A stretch of DNA of 64,000 nucleotides from Axinella damicornis (lineage: Eukaryota; Porifera; Demospongiae; Axinellida; Axinellidae), in the NCBI GenBank assembly GCA_963931865.1, contig OZ007507.1, positions 14,814,450-14,878,449 on the forward strand. Direction: 5' to 3'. A program made the position numbers and the translations under genes. The notes under the pieces were generated by a model. The model had not been told where the DNA came from, made no database searches, and was given only the letters and a program-made list of their open reading frames with translations. Positions 24,168-34,922 of this stretch are shown here, in pieces (positions within the stretch are counted from its first letter, which is position 1; each line of letters starts with the position of its first letter).

Positions 24168-24457
24168 CTACGGAGTTTTGTTACTTGTCAAGTGTAGCTC
24201 ACATGCATACAGGCAAGAAATGGTTTGACTGTGTCTCTCACACACATAGCAACATCATGCAGTTACCTGACTGGACGGTCAGCTTTCCCTTCGCCCAAAA
24301 GCACTCAGGTATCCAAGCACAATCACAATGAACAATCCCAAACTCCTTTTTTACTTCAGCTGTAGCTACCGGTACTGTCAAACACTACTCTACCACAATA
24401 TCCCATAGTATGAATAATGGTATTTTTGTAATAACATCTTCCACCTTAAGGTAGGAA

Positions 24458-26105
24458 CATAGATAATAGAGCGTAAAGGGATTGGAATCTAGTGGCATTT
24501 CCGGGGACACTCCGCGTTGCGCCGGAAGTATTTTTGGGGGCGAAGTCACGACTTGATGCGCGTAGTCTGACGAAGCTCTGTATCTGTTTCCAGCGAAAAC
24601 CCTTCCAGTAGGCCTACGTGGCAACGCTTTTTTTGTTCATGGCGTCTGGACTCTGAAGCGTCTACTGTGATTCCGGGATACAGCAGAACCAGAGGCGTTT
24701 CAATCAGTGGTAAGCTCTAGCCATAGGCTGGTCTGTGTACAAGTGTAGCCTGCATGCCATAGCTCTATTTATCTTTGATGAAGCTATAGATATCTCAAGA
24801 TTTAGCCGCTCAACCCTGTAGTTGTGTGCTGTTTACAAATAGCTTCTGAAGTTGTATTACAATTGTGATCTCTAATTGTTGCCCATCTTACATTCTACAG
24901 GCACTTGATCTTGCTGTGCTTGAAAACTCTTGCCTTACATGCAACCATGGATAATATAGACTACATGATGCAACTGACAATGAAGCAGTTCACAAAATCA
25001 TGCATTCATTTTCTGAATCATGTTTTGGTGTAGCTGGCTATAGTTATGTGCATGTAGCTAGCTGTAGCTAGTCGTGTTCGCTGTTGTCTTGAGGTCTCAC
25101 TGAGCCTGCTTCTGCTACTTGTTCTCTTGCCCCAAGTCCACCACATTTCCCTCCCAGCAGTCCAGTTATGGATCTTCAGCCACTGGAAATAACAAGTAAC
25201 AACCATGACCGTACTAACACACTGAACTTGCAGACTAGCTAGCTACGAATCACAATGTATTTGGGGATTTCCACGGACACAGAATGGAGGGCAATCAATA
25301 CACACAACTGCAGATGTTGTGCTACATACCAGTGTCCAGGGGTTAGTCAATCTAGCTATGCTTCCTTCCCATTACACAAGAATTCTGTTCACTCAAATCA
25401 CACACGTTCAGATATCTTGCAAGTGTACACAGTGGCATTCGCTGCAATGGCGTATAGTAGTTGTACAACTTCATCACCGTTTGGACGCCTTTCAGAGGCT
25501 ATACTCCAACAAAAGCCCCCCATTCCACTATGCCAATCACAGACCTACATTTTGCTGGGTTTAAATCACCAACAACCCTTATGGGTCAGCCACCACAGGT
25601 ACACAAAAGAACCTCCTCTGACTCCATTGTTTCATGGTTGAAACCCCCTGGAACACACTTACAGAGCAAGTATCCCAACAAGAACCCCCCAGTCCACAAC
25701 TTCAGTCTATGAGAAGTCATTGTTGTACTTCAATCACCCATAAAAGTACACACCATTGATGCCACAGGTACACAAAAAAATGTCCTCCAACGAAGGCAGA
25801 AGCTGCTCACAAAATAGTGTGACTAGCTAGCCCCCAAGTATCCTTCTGGACATGCACTTAGCGCTACCATGCCAGGTAATGCCCTTTGTAACTTAAAAAT
25901 ACCAACAAAGACTAACCTTCACTCTCCATTCTCATGAAAATCAGCCTTTTCTCCTTGTTCCTGGCTCACTCTCTTCTCTCTCGCGTCGAATTTTCACACG
26001 TAAAAAGCTGTTAATTGCGCAACGCGGAGTGCCCGCGCGCTTCACTATTGCTAAGTATGGGATCACGTGACTTGATTCCAATCCCTTTACGCTCTATTAT
26101 CTATG
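24458..26105. mobile_element. Inverted-repeat element nested in the left end of the composite
   Basis: The ends CATAGATAATAGAGCGTAAA and its reverse complement (31-32 bp) bound 1648 bp. GTAGGAA, or 8 bp GGTAGGAA if the shared G is counted, is duplicated at 24450-24457 and 26105-26112. That duplication is part of the outer element's own end, so this insertion is younger. I recognise no transposase. A GTAAGC donor-like site follows a short open stretch near 24712. Confidence 0.8.
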
Positions 26106-26642
26106 GTAGGAAGCACGGCATCGGCGAAATCGCGCAATTTTGCTCATGAATAATTAATGAGATGACGTCACTCGCATACGGTTATTTAGAGTTATTCATC
26201 TGTTTACGTTTTCCCATGGCGGCAACCGGAATAAACAAGGGGGGCTTCTCTCTTTGATGCGGCTAGCGGCCCTTTCAAGTTTCAAATCGGTACTCTGATG
26301 TGGCCGTGCGAAGATTTGTTTGAACACTTTTTTTTTTAAGTAAAGAGCTATTCTGGCTTATTGAATGTAGCGATGGGCTATCTGAGTGTGAATAGCTAGG
26401 TGGAGTGAGCAGGAATGTTTGTGGGTCTGCTGAAGTGGCCAAAGAACAGCCTGGAAAGTGAACAGCCTCCGACAGCTCCCTGGCCAAGGTACTCTAGAGA
26501 GTTGACCTTTCGGCATTACAGGCCCCGCCCATTTTTGTGTTAGGGCGAATTTGGCTGGTTTGGTAGCTGGACTGGGCTGGTGAGAGGGAGTAGATGTGTG
26601 GCCAAAACTCTATAACCGAGAGGTGAACGTGGAAAAGCATCC

Positions 26643-27044
26643 CTAGTTTTGCAGGGGGTAGGTTGACCTTTTGGAAACTGGCCTTGGCTTGAGTCGGTTG
26701 TAGTTGGTGTGCGTGGAATTTTTTTGAAAGCCTAGGGTAGCCAAACCTCTGTTTTTGAGGGTGGCAGTGAGTTTTGGGCTGTAGCCTGCAAGTGAGGAGA
26801 GCAGATGGTAAATCCATCCGTAGTTTTGGGGCCTGTTTTGTGTGTGTATTGATGATGGGGTCAGAGTGTGGGTGGGGCCTTGGAGAGGGTCCAAATTTTC
26901 AATTTCGCAGAGGGCCTTAAAATTGAGTTTTAGGGCATTTTCAAGCAGAGGGAGCAGTTTGATGCAAAGTATTGCTGAAACTTGTATACGCTTTGATGCT
27001 GCCCATTTATCCATCAACTTGGTTTCAGAGATCGCGGTACCCAT
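26643..27044 (-). other. Exon-like open frame in foldback arm (mirror copy 27833-28060)
   Basis: An open frame starting MGTAISETKLMDKWAASKR is present in both arms of the composite foldback, reading outward from the centre, with few amino-acid differences between the arms over about 75 residues. The product is not recognised. It could be a captured host exon or part of an old element gene. Downstream parts of the two arms differ by small indels, so a long protein is unlikely. Confidence 0.35.
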
Positions 27045-27058
27045 GTTTACTACCTTAA

Positions 27059-27818
27059 CCCAAACCCCTAACTAAAACTCATGAATATTCCAGCTTACTA
27101 GCCTTCACTTCAACCCAAACCACACTACATGGGAACTGAAAGCACATCACTAATGATATTCATGAGAGTCAACACAAGCCAAACTTCCCTCCAAACAGCA
27201 AACTAAAGGCAATCTTGCTCACGATTGCTACACACGGCTACCTGAAAATGGCTCATTACTTATTCATGAAGCTGACAGACAAGCTGAATCTCAGCCAAAG
27301 CTGAAGGCTTTAATGAGATTCATTGACGTCAATTTGGACAACAATACCAGTCATGAGTCCCAATTTAGGGCTAATGATATTCATGATCCCTGGTTGTCAG
27401 GGTTAGGAGAGAGTGGAGTCTCAGGGTGAATTTACGAATAGTGCATCACACAACACACAATGCTTTCAACCCCATGCTACACCACCAAAGATCTGACAGG
27501 TGGTCACTAATGATATTCATGAGCATCAACATAAGCCAACCCTCCCATCGGACAGCTGACTAAAGTCCAACAAGCTCACGAGCACAGCATGGAGCTATCT
27601 AATCCCAACTCATTATTATTCATGAGCAGACAGAAAGACTGGGTTCTATCCCATGCCCACTGGGTTTTAATGAGATTCATAGGCACACCAAGGTTAGTGG
27701 GATCACCCTAACCCGGATCAGGGTTAATGATATTCATAGGGCTAGGATCTACAGAGTTAGGCCAAACTCCAGTGTTAGGATTTGTCATTGCACTAGCCTA
27801 ATTAAAGTAGCACTAGCC
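27059..27818. repeat. Loop of the composite with spaced AATGATATTCAT motifs
   Basis: The loop is bounded by TTAA on both sides (27055-27058 and 27819-27822), placed in what would otherwise be a perfect palindrome around CCTTAAGG. It holds at least six copies of a 12-bp word, AATGA[TG]ATTCAT, near 27155, 27312, 27371, 27508, 27668 and 27726, spaced tens to about 160 bp apart. No terminal inverted repeat and no open frame were seen. Confidence 0.7.
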
Positions 27819-28542
27819 TTAAGGTAGTAAACATGGGTACCGCGATCTCCGAAACCAAGTTGATGGATAAATGGGCAGCATCAAAGCGTACACAAGTTTC
27901 AGCAATACTTTGCATCAAACTGCTCCCTCTGCTTGAAAATGCCCTAAAACTCAATTTTAAGGCCCTCTACGAAACTGAAAATTTGGACCCTCTCCAAGGC
28001 CCCACCCACACTCTGACCCCATCATCAATACACACACAAAACAGGCCCCAAAACTACTGATGGATTTACCACCTGCTCTCCTCACTTGCAGGCTACAGCC
28101 CAAAACTCACTGCCACCCTCAAAAACAGAGGTTTGGCTACCCTAGGCTTTCAAAAAAAATTCCATGCACACCAACTAAAACCGACTCAAGCCAAGGCCAG
28201 TTTCCAAAAGGTCAACCTACCCCCTGCAAAAATAGGGATGCTTTTCCACGTTCACCTCTCGGTTACCGAGTTTTGGCCACACATCTACTCCCTCTCACCA
28301 GCCCGGTCCAGCTACCAAACCAGCCAAATTCGCCCTAACACGAAAATGGGCGGGGCCTGTAATGCCGAAAGGTCAACTCTCTAGAGTACCTTGGCCAGGG
28401 AGCTGTCGGAGGCTGTTCACTTTCCAGGCTGTTCTTCGGCCACTTCAGCAGACCCACAAACATTCCTGCTCACTCCACCTAGCTATTCACACACAGATAG
28501 CCCATCGCCACATTCAATCAGCTAGAATAGCTTCTTACTTAA

Positions 28543-29262
28543 TATGTGCATGGAGGATCAATGAATCTCATTAAAAATCGGCAAACCATCCCAAACTGGC
28601 ACACAGTGCAAGTCTAGGCCGTTTTGAGGGCCCATTCTCACCAACTATGAATCTCATTAACCCTTTAAGCCCCATTGACGTCTATAGGCGTCATTTAGAC
28701 CCTATGCACTTGTAGGGCTTCTCGCCAGTCCAAAAAGAGACCAAAAAGTCTTCAGAGGGCCTAGGGACGACTTTAAGGCACGAAGTCAAAAATTTGGTCA
28801 GATTTCGGCGCGCCTCCCCCACTAAACGTACAAGCGGGGGGGTTTCGAAGGGGGGGCGGCAGCCCCCCCTTCGGCCTGTCGTGGGCGTTTTTTGATTTTA
28901 ATGAGATTCATTGACCCCAGAATATTTGATTCTAATGATATTCATAGACCCCACCCAGGGCCTCAAGAAAACCTGCAAATTGGTGGTGTAAGGTGTGCCA
29001 TCAGTCAGATCTGGCCCAAGTTTAGGGAAATGCTGGGCGAAAATCCGGCTGACATCCACCTTTGACCTCCGATTGCTGGCCTTGTGGGGGGTCATGAATA
29101 TCATAAACGGTATTGCCAGAAGGGTCTCTCCATGTGTGCGGGCCCCACCAAGTTTGGCCGCTGAGGAGCGAATGCTGTGGGAGAGGAGTACCTACGAAAG
29201 TGGTGTGCGCTGAATGCATGAAAATGTGTTGTCTTGGTGGGAAGAATTCGGTGGTTAAAGGG
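28543..29262. mobile_element. Insertion in the right arm of the composite
   Basis: The left arm is continuous through AAGTAAAGAGC (26338-26348). The right arm is interrupted by about 720 bp between TTAA (28539-28542) and TTAA (29263-29266). It carries the same AATGA[TG]ATTCAT word (near 28560, 28647, 28900, 28933, 29092) as the loop, so the two may belong to one family. Confidence 0.55.
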
Positions 29263-29532
29263 TTAAAAAAAAAAAAAGAAGAAAAAAAAAAAAAGAGTGT
29301 TCAAACAAATCTTCAAAGTACCGCACGGCCACATCAGAGTACCGATTTGAAACTCAAAAGGGCCGCTAGCCGCATCAAAGAAAGAAGCCCCCCTTGTTTA
29401 TTCCGGTTGCCGCCATGGGAAAACGTAAACAGATGAATAACTCTAAATAACCGTATGCAAGTGACGTCAACTCATTAATTATTCATGAGAAAAATTGCGC
29501 GATTTCGCCGATGCCGTGCTTCCTACCTTAAG

Positions 29533-32500
29533 TTAGTCTTGTAATGGCCCATATGCAATGTTCTCCCTCAGTTCAATTTGAGTCACTTCAACAGTTCCCT
29601 TCTGTGCAACAATGTCATCATACAGTGGTGCTGGCTGTTGCTTCTGCTGCTTGCGGGCTATTGTCAGAGAGTAGAACTTCTGACAATTGGATTTCTTCCT
29701 CACAGCACAGTAGTGTACCACAGCACCAACCAGTGCTGCGATAATGAATGAAACAGCACAGGAGACTACGGCTGAAATAGCAACACTAGTGGAACATGAG
29801 TCAGAGGCACTTCCTGCATTGGCTGAAGAAAACAATCACCACAATTAATCATGCATGCTACTTGGTCCACAGATTACTGTTGAGACATGTAGTGAATGCA
29901 CCATTTCATGCAATAGCTAGCAAGCCAATTACAACAGAGTTGTATGTCTTATTCATACTATACTCCAAAATACCTGGGGAGCAGTGTAAATTAGCAGGGT
30001 TTGGGCTCCACCCATCCTCCATGCACATGGCTCTCATCCACAGTTCCGGAACCAGACCTGGGTCACAGCTGTAGAACACCACTGAACCCTCTGTTGTGTC
30101 AGTGTACCTCTCCAGAGATCCATTCCGTGGGGCAGGAGGTGGACTGTAGTCAACTGTAGCAGTTGGCATAATTTTGCAGTATGATTGTGCACATACCTCA
30201 TTGAAGTGTTATACTCTTATTGCATGATTCAGAGCAGAACTAGTATCTAGCTACCAATATTTGAGGCTAGGACTAACCGCATAATTCTGTTGGGGGACTT
30301 ATATAATTCTGTGTATGAACTTAATGTTTGGGGACTTATATAGTGATCGACGGTGTATTGGTGTGGGCTGAATGCAAGCATAAGCACGCAAATGTTGCGC
30401 CAAATGTTCTGTAGTGAACATTTAGTAGACCTGCTGGAATACAAACAGGAGATATTTTTCTGTACTGTGGATCAGTGGGCTTGTCTACTTCATTGTGATC
30501 ACTGATACCACAAGTGATCCACTGCAATTGGGAATGGTTCCATAGAGGAATATCAATAAGGTGAGACAGAGCTGTACTAGCTGTTCTCTCTCTACCTGTT
30601 GTCACCATCCTGCACACCACCTGGGAGGGGTCTGGACTCCACATCTCATTCTCCATACACACAGCACTTGAGCTTGATGGAGCAAACCCCGACTGTCGAC
30701 ACTGGTAGAATATCACAGAGCCCACTATAGTAGTGTTGTACTGCACGATCACCTCACTGGATGCATTGCTTGGAACTCCACAGGCAACAGTACTAACTGT
30801 GTGGGAACAATCATGCAGGTTAGCATTCACTGATCAACATCATCTTTATATCTGCCACCAGAATGGACACCCTCTATATATGAATAATCTATGAATACAC
30901 ATCTCCCTTAGCTTGCTATGCCAGATGCCATGATGTACAATTTAGGGACCTAACCTCTAAAAGATACGGTCATGCATTTTCAACAATGGACATTAATGGA
31001 TTAATCCTGCCAGTCCAAGATAGAAGACTTCATAGTAGAAGTATAAACTAGACTTTTTGTCTCGTTGGGATTTAGCAACCCCCCCCCCCCCCCCCCCCCC
31101 CCCTCCCCCTGTGTGTGTGCTAGCCACCACAATGGCTTTATATGCTGCCTAACACTGTATCCATAATTCTACACCTGTATCCCAAGTGTATTGTGAGTAA
31201 ATATAATGATTATGGGTATCATGGCATTTCCAGCTTTGAGAATATAAGCGCATTAACTGCATAGACATGATGCTGTTCAGTAATCTCACCATTACACATG
31301 AGAGTGGCAGGATCTGGGGTCCAGGTACCATCCACTGCTACTCCATCTGATGTACAATTTGCTCTCATCCTCCCAGCTGGAACAAACCCTGGGGCACACA
31401 TGAAGATTATCTCTGCACTACCCAGTGTGCTTTGGTACGCTTCAATGGAGCCATTCCGAGGCGCAGTGGGCATCCCACAGTTGACTGTAAGTGATGTGAA
31501 CAGGAAATTAAAAGTGTGAGGATAGCAACAGATTATATCAGGTATGCAGCAATCTTGCTGGAGTAGCTAGTTAGCTATAGCATTTGGAGAAACACGTGCA
31601 CAGAATTGCTACACACTTAAAGCTTTTCACAGCAGGATGACTAATGGAGCTAATAGCTAGGTGAGATAACATCCCAAAGGTACAATCTATAGTTGGTTTC
31701 TTCAGTTCCTGACAAGCAACCATCGCCACATACCTGTGGAGCAACTTAAAGCACTAGGATTTGGGCTCCACCCAGTTCCAGTGCACAGAGACATCATCCT
31801 CCTCTCAGGAACCAGACCTGGGTCACAGCTGTAGAACACCTCTGAACCCTCTGTTGTGTTAGTGTAGCTCTCCAGAGATCCATTCCGTGGGGCAGGAGGT
31901 GGACCACAGTCAACTGGAGTTTGATTAATTGAGATAATACCTACAATCCCGTATGCAGGCAAAACCCAGTGCTAATGGTGCCTCCTTCTGCTTGGTGCTT
32001 ATAAATACGCAAGTGCGATAATCCTATGAAATTTGCTCTGATTAGCTACCAAATTCCCACACAAGAAGTGGTACACTACGATGGCTTGGTAGAGCTAACA
32101 TGCTTGAACATCAATCTACAGAACAGAATTGATGTCTTCATCATCAGATCTCAGAGAGTCAAATAGCTATACACAAAAGTTCAAAATGCCCTGTAACCTG
32201 TTATACATTGCAAGTATGTAGCTATGCCACTCACATGTGCACACATGAGTTGCAGGGTCAGGGTTCCACATCCCATCTGCTCCACATACAGCCATCATTG
32301 TTGTGCTTGGAACAAACTGTGAGTGACATCTGAAGAATATCTCAGCACCCTCAGTTGTGTTTTGATATGGGTCAATGAAGCCATTCCCAGGAGTAGCTGG
32401 GTCACTGCAGTTGACTGCATGGAGAATGGGTGGAGGAAGAACACATTAGCTATGTAGTTACAACAATGATCGATTCTGGGAAACAGGGTGCACCTCAATA

Positions 32501-34218
32501 GGTGCTCGCTCTCTCCCATGGCCAGCAATCAACCTAGCTGGACCAGGGTGTAAACATTCTTTGAGACTAGCCAGAAGCAGTATACGCATCATGCACTGAG
32601 TGGTACAGTTGTTTCTCCCTCATAAATCACTTGTTGAGACATTTTTGACTGGCGACCTCGAGACAGTTGAAGATTCGACTGCAAATTCCTTTATACTTGC
32701 ATCATAAAGATTAAAGGTCCTCTGTGCAATTAACTAGCTATACAATGACCATTAAGTTCCTATTGGAGTATTATAGTATACAAACATGTACTATGTCAAC
32801 AATCAGCACAGCACCTACGTAACTGATTCTGATGGTCTCCATGACAGAGCTGCTGCTCCCATTGCAGTTAGTGGCCACTATGCTGACAGTGTTGACCACA
32901 TTGTAGGGCACAGCTGACAATAGGGCACTGGTTGAAAGGGTAGTGAGTTGAGTGGAGCCTGGACTGACAGTGATGGTATAGTTGTCAACTGGAGCCCCAC
33001 CATCATCCTGTGAGGACTGCCACTGTACTGTAAGCGCCACATTGTCCCGACCGTACTGCTGAACAGTGAGGGAGGGTGTGCGAGGAGGTGAGGGAAGACC
33101 TGTAAAGGGAAAAAGTGGAACCATGGCCGCAAAGCGTGCAGTGCTGACAAGCTTGCATACACAGCAAGGCAGAAAAAGAATCAAGTGCCTTCTGCACTAG
33201 CACGGTCATTACCATGATAGCTGCAGAATCTGTTTCTCAGGCAAACAAAGCAATTGAATACTCATTTCGGTCAATTGCTGATTTATATAGCACCCATGAC
33301 ATAGCATGCAGCCGTTAACTTGTATATACTGTTCAGGGATGGATTAATCCAGGAAAATTTGGGCGAGGGGGGGGGGAAGCCAACATCATGCTGGAGATGC
33401 TTTTCTTTTCAGTCATCAGGAAGGGCTCTCATGGCAATTTTGCACTTTCTGCTACTGCTTTCCTCTTCTGTGCCGTTTATCTCAGCATTGTGTACTGTGT
33501 GGTGATTGTGCAATCAGCATGCATTATAATAAACTATTAAACTAACGGATCTGCCCCTGATGCTTACTCTAAAAGTAGTACACACAGGATCTGTATGAAT
33601 TCCAACCCTATACATGGTGCCTCTTGTCACACTTGGCAACCAGAACTACTCACCTGCAACGTTGAGAGTCTGGGTTGTTGATGGTGTGGCAGTTGCAGTC
33701 ACAGCACTGCACTGCACCGTTGTCCCATTGAGCTCAGCTCTGGCAGTGAACCTGAAGGTGGAGGTCATGTCTGCTGCACCATTCATGAGAGGACCAACAT
33801 TTGTGAATGCGGCCTGATAGTCAAGGTCAGCACACTGTACGGTGGCGGATGGACAACTCCGACTGTTATCAGAGGGTGTAGCAGCTAGAAACACCACAGC
33901 AGTTTGATCCACAAGGACTGGAGCAGCAGTCCAAGTGATAGCACCTCCCTGGATCACAGTGCAGGTGTAGGTCACCACCTCCCCAGGACAGGCCCGCCTC
34001 CCATCCACATTGGAGGTCAGGGTGATGGTGGCTACAGGTATTAGTAAAGACTGGATTGTTGGCAAACACCTTGCATGGAATCTAGACTGATTCCCATGCA
34101 AAGATACCCTCAATCTCACTCCATGCACTAATTTTACTTGTAGTAATGTGCTATCATATACCTCTAGTGTTCATAACCTGGCTCAAGATGACCAGGAAAG
34201 TGTCTGCCATGTGACCAT
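29533..34218 (-). CDS. Paralogue E: Ig/FN3/5xCCP receptor with broken leader exon
   Basis: Exons are 34162-34218 signal peptide; 33654-34031 Ig-like; 32824-33099 FN3; 32235-32414 CCP1; 31734-31913 CCP2; 31290-31484 CCP3; 30596-30796 CCP4; 29974-30153 CCP5; 29533-29813 membrane and tail (YDDI, IAYGPL). It is the sister copy of B. The signal-peptide exon is 57 nt instead of 64 or 67. A 10-bp deletion after MVTWQTL shifts the frame and meets TGA at 34183-34185. All later exons stay open and in phase. The reading frame continues upstream of the Ig exon into the intron, with an ATG at 34126-34128, but no hydrophobic leader. In CCP5 the first cysteine is replaced by tyrosine (VDYSPP). Either E is a young pseudogene or another first exon is used. 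Confidence 0.78.
31079..31103. repeat. Poly-C tract in E intron
   Basis: About 25 C residues lie in the intron between CCP4 and CCP3. The matching introns of B and D lack it. Confidence 0.85.
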
Positions 34219-34922
34219 TCTGAGGTTCAGTGGGAGATTCTGCCTACAGTCAGGGACACAGTAAGGCACAAACATGAACAGAGGTATAATCTCTTCTAGG
34301 ATGATTTCAACAAGTTAAAAAAGTCAGTCACTGATAAAAGCCTCTAGCTAAGTGACTATGGAGTTTTATTGTCAAGTGTAGCTCACATACAAGCAAGAAA
34401 TGTCATTTGACTGTGTCTCTCACACACATACAGTGTATATAGCTAGCAACACCAACAGTTACCTAACTTGACAGTCAGTTCCCTTGCCCCAAAAGCTCTC
34501 AGATGTCCGATCACAGCCACATAGCCTATTGCCAAACTACTTTTTTACTCCAGCTGTAGCTACTGAACACTCCTCTGAGTTTCTACAATATCCCAAAGTA
34601 TGAATAATGGAAATGCTGTAATAACAACATCCACCCCCAAACACGTCACATATGTCAGATAAATGTATTTAGTTAGTCATCAAGTACACGCTGATAGAGG
34701 AGATAGAACAACATCATATCAGTGTAATATCATGACAAAATGTTACTTAGATGCTAATTTCATTATTTGTTTTGTTGTATTTTGTCTGTTCTAAACTTAC
34801 TGTCCTGTTATGTAGGTGTGCTTGTTGGTTGGTTTTATACATAATGTGTCTCTAGTCAATCTCCAGTACAGAAAGTAATGACTTATTATTCTGATTGTGA
34901 GGAAATCCTATTACAAATTCTG
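34219..34922. other. Short spacer between E and F
   Basis: About 700 bp without coding signal. It is useful as the uninterrupted version of the B-C spacer: neither insertion of that spacer is present here. Confidence 0.7.

Larger units (their letters stand above)
24446..29531. mobile_element. Composite TTAA-flanked foldback element
   Basis: Both ends read TTAA followed inward by GGTAGGAAGCACGGCATCGG (left end split by a later insertion; right end reversed, up to 29527). The arms are long inverted repeats: 26113-27054 pairs with 27823-28538 plus 29267-29527. TTAA target sites suggest a piggyBac-type transposase acting in trans. It contains the insertion at 24458-26105, a central insertion at 27059-27818 and another at 28543-29262, the last two also bounded by TTAA. 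It replaces almost the whole D-E spacer: the left flank matches spacer sequence near 2028, and the right flank resumes at the bases just before the E stop codon. Confidence 0.8.

Noticed and set aside
25255..25712. Overlapping open frames on the plus strand inside the nested element
   Set aside because: Three frames overlap, none resembles a transposase, and composition is not protein-like.
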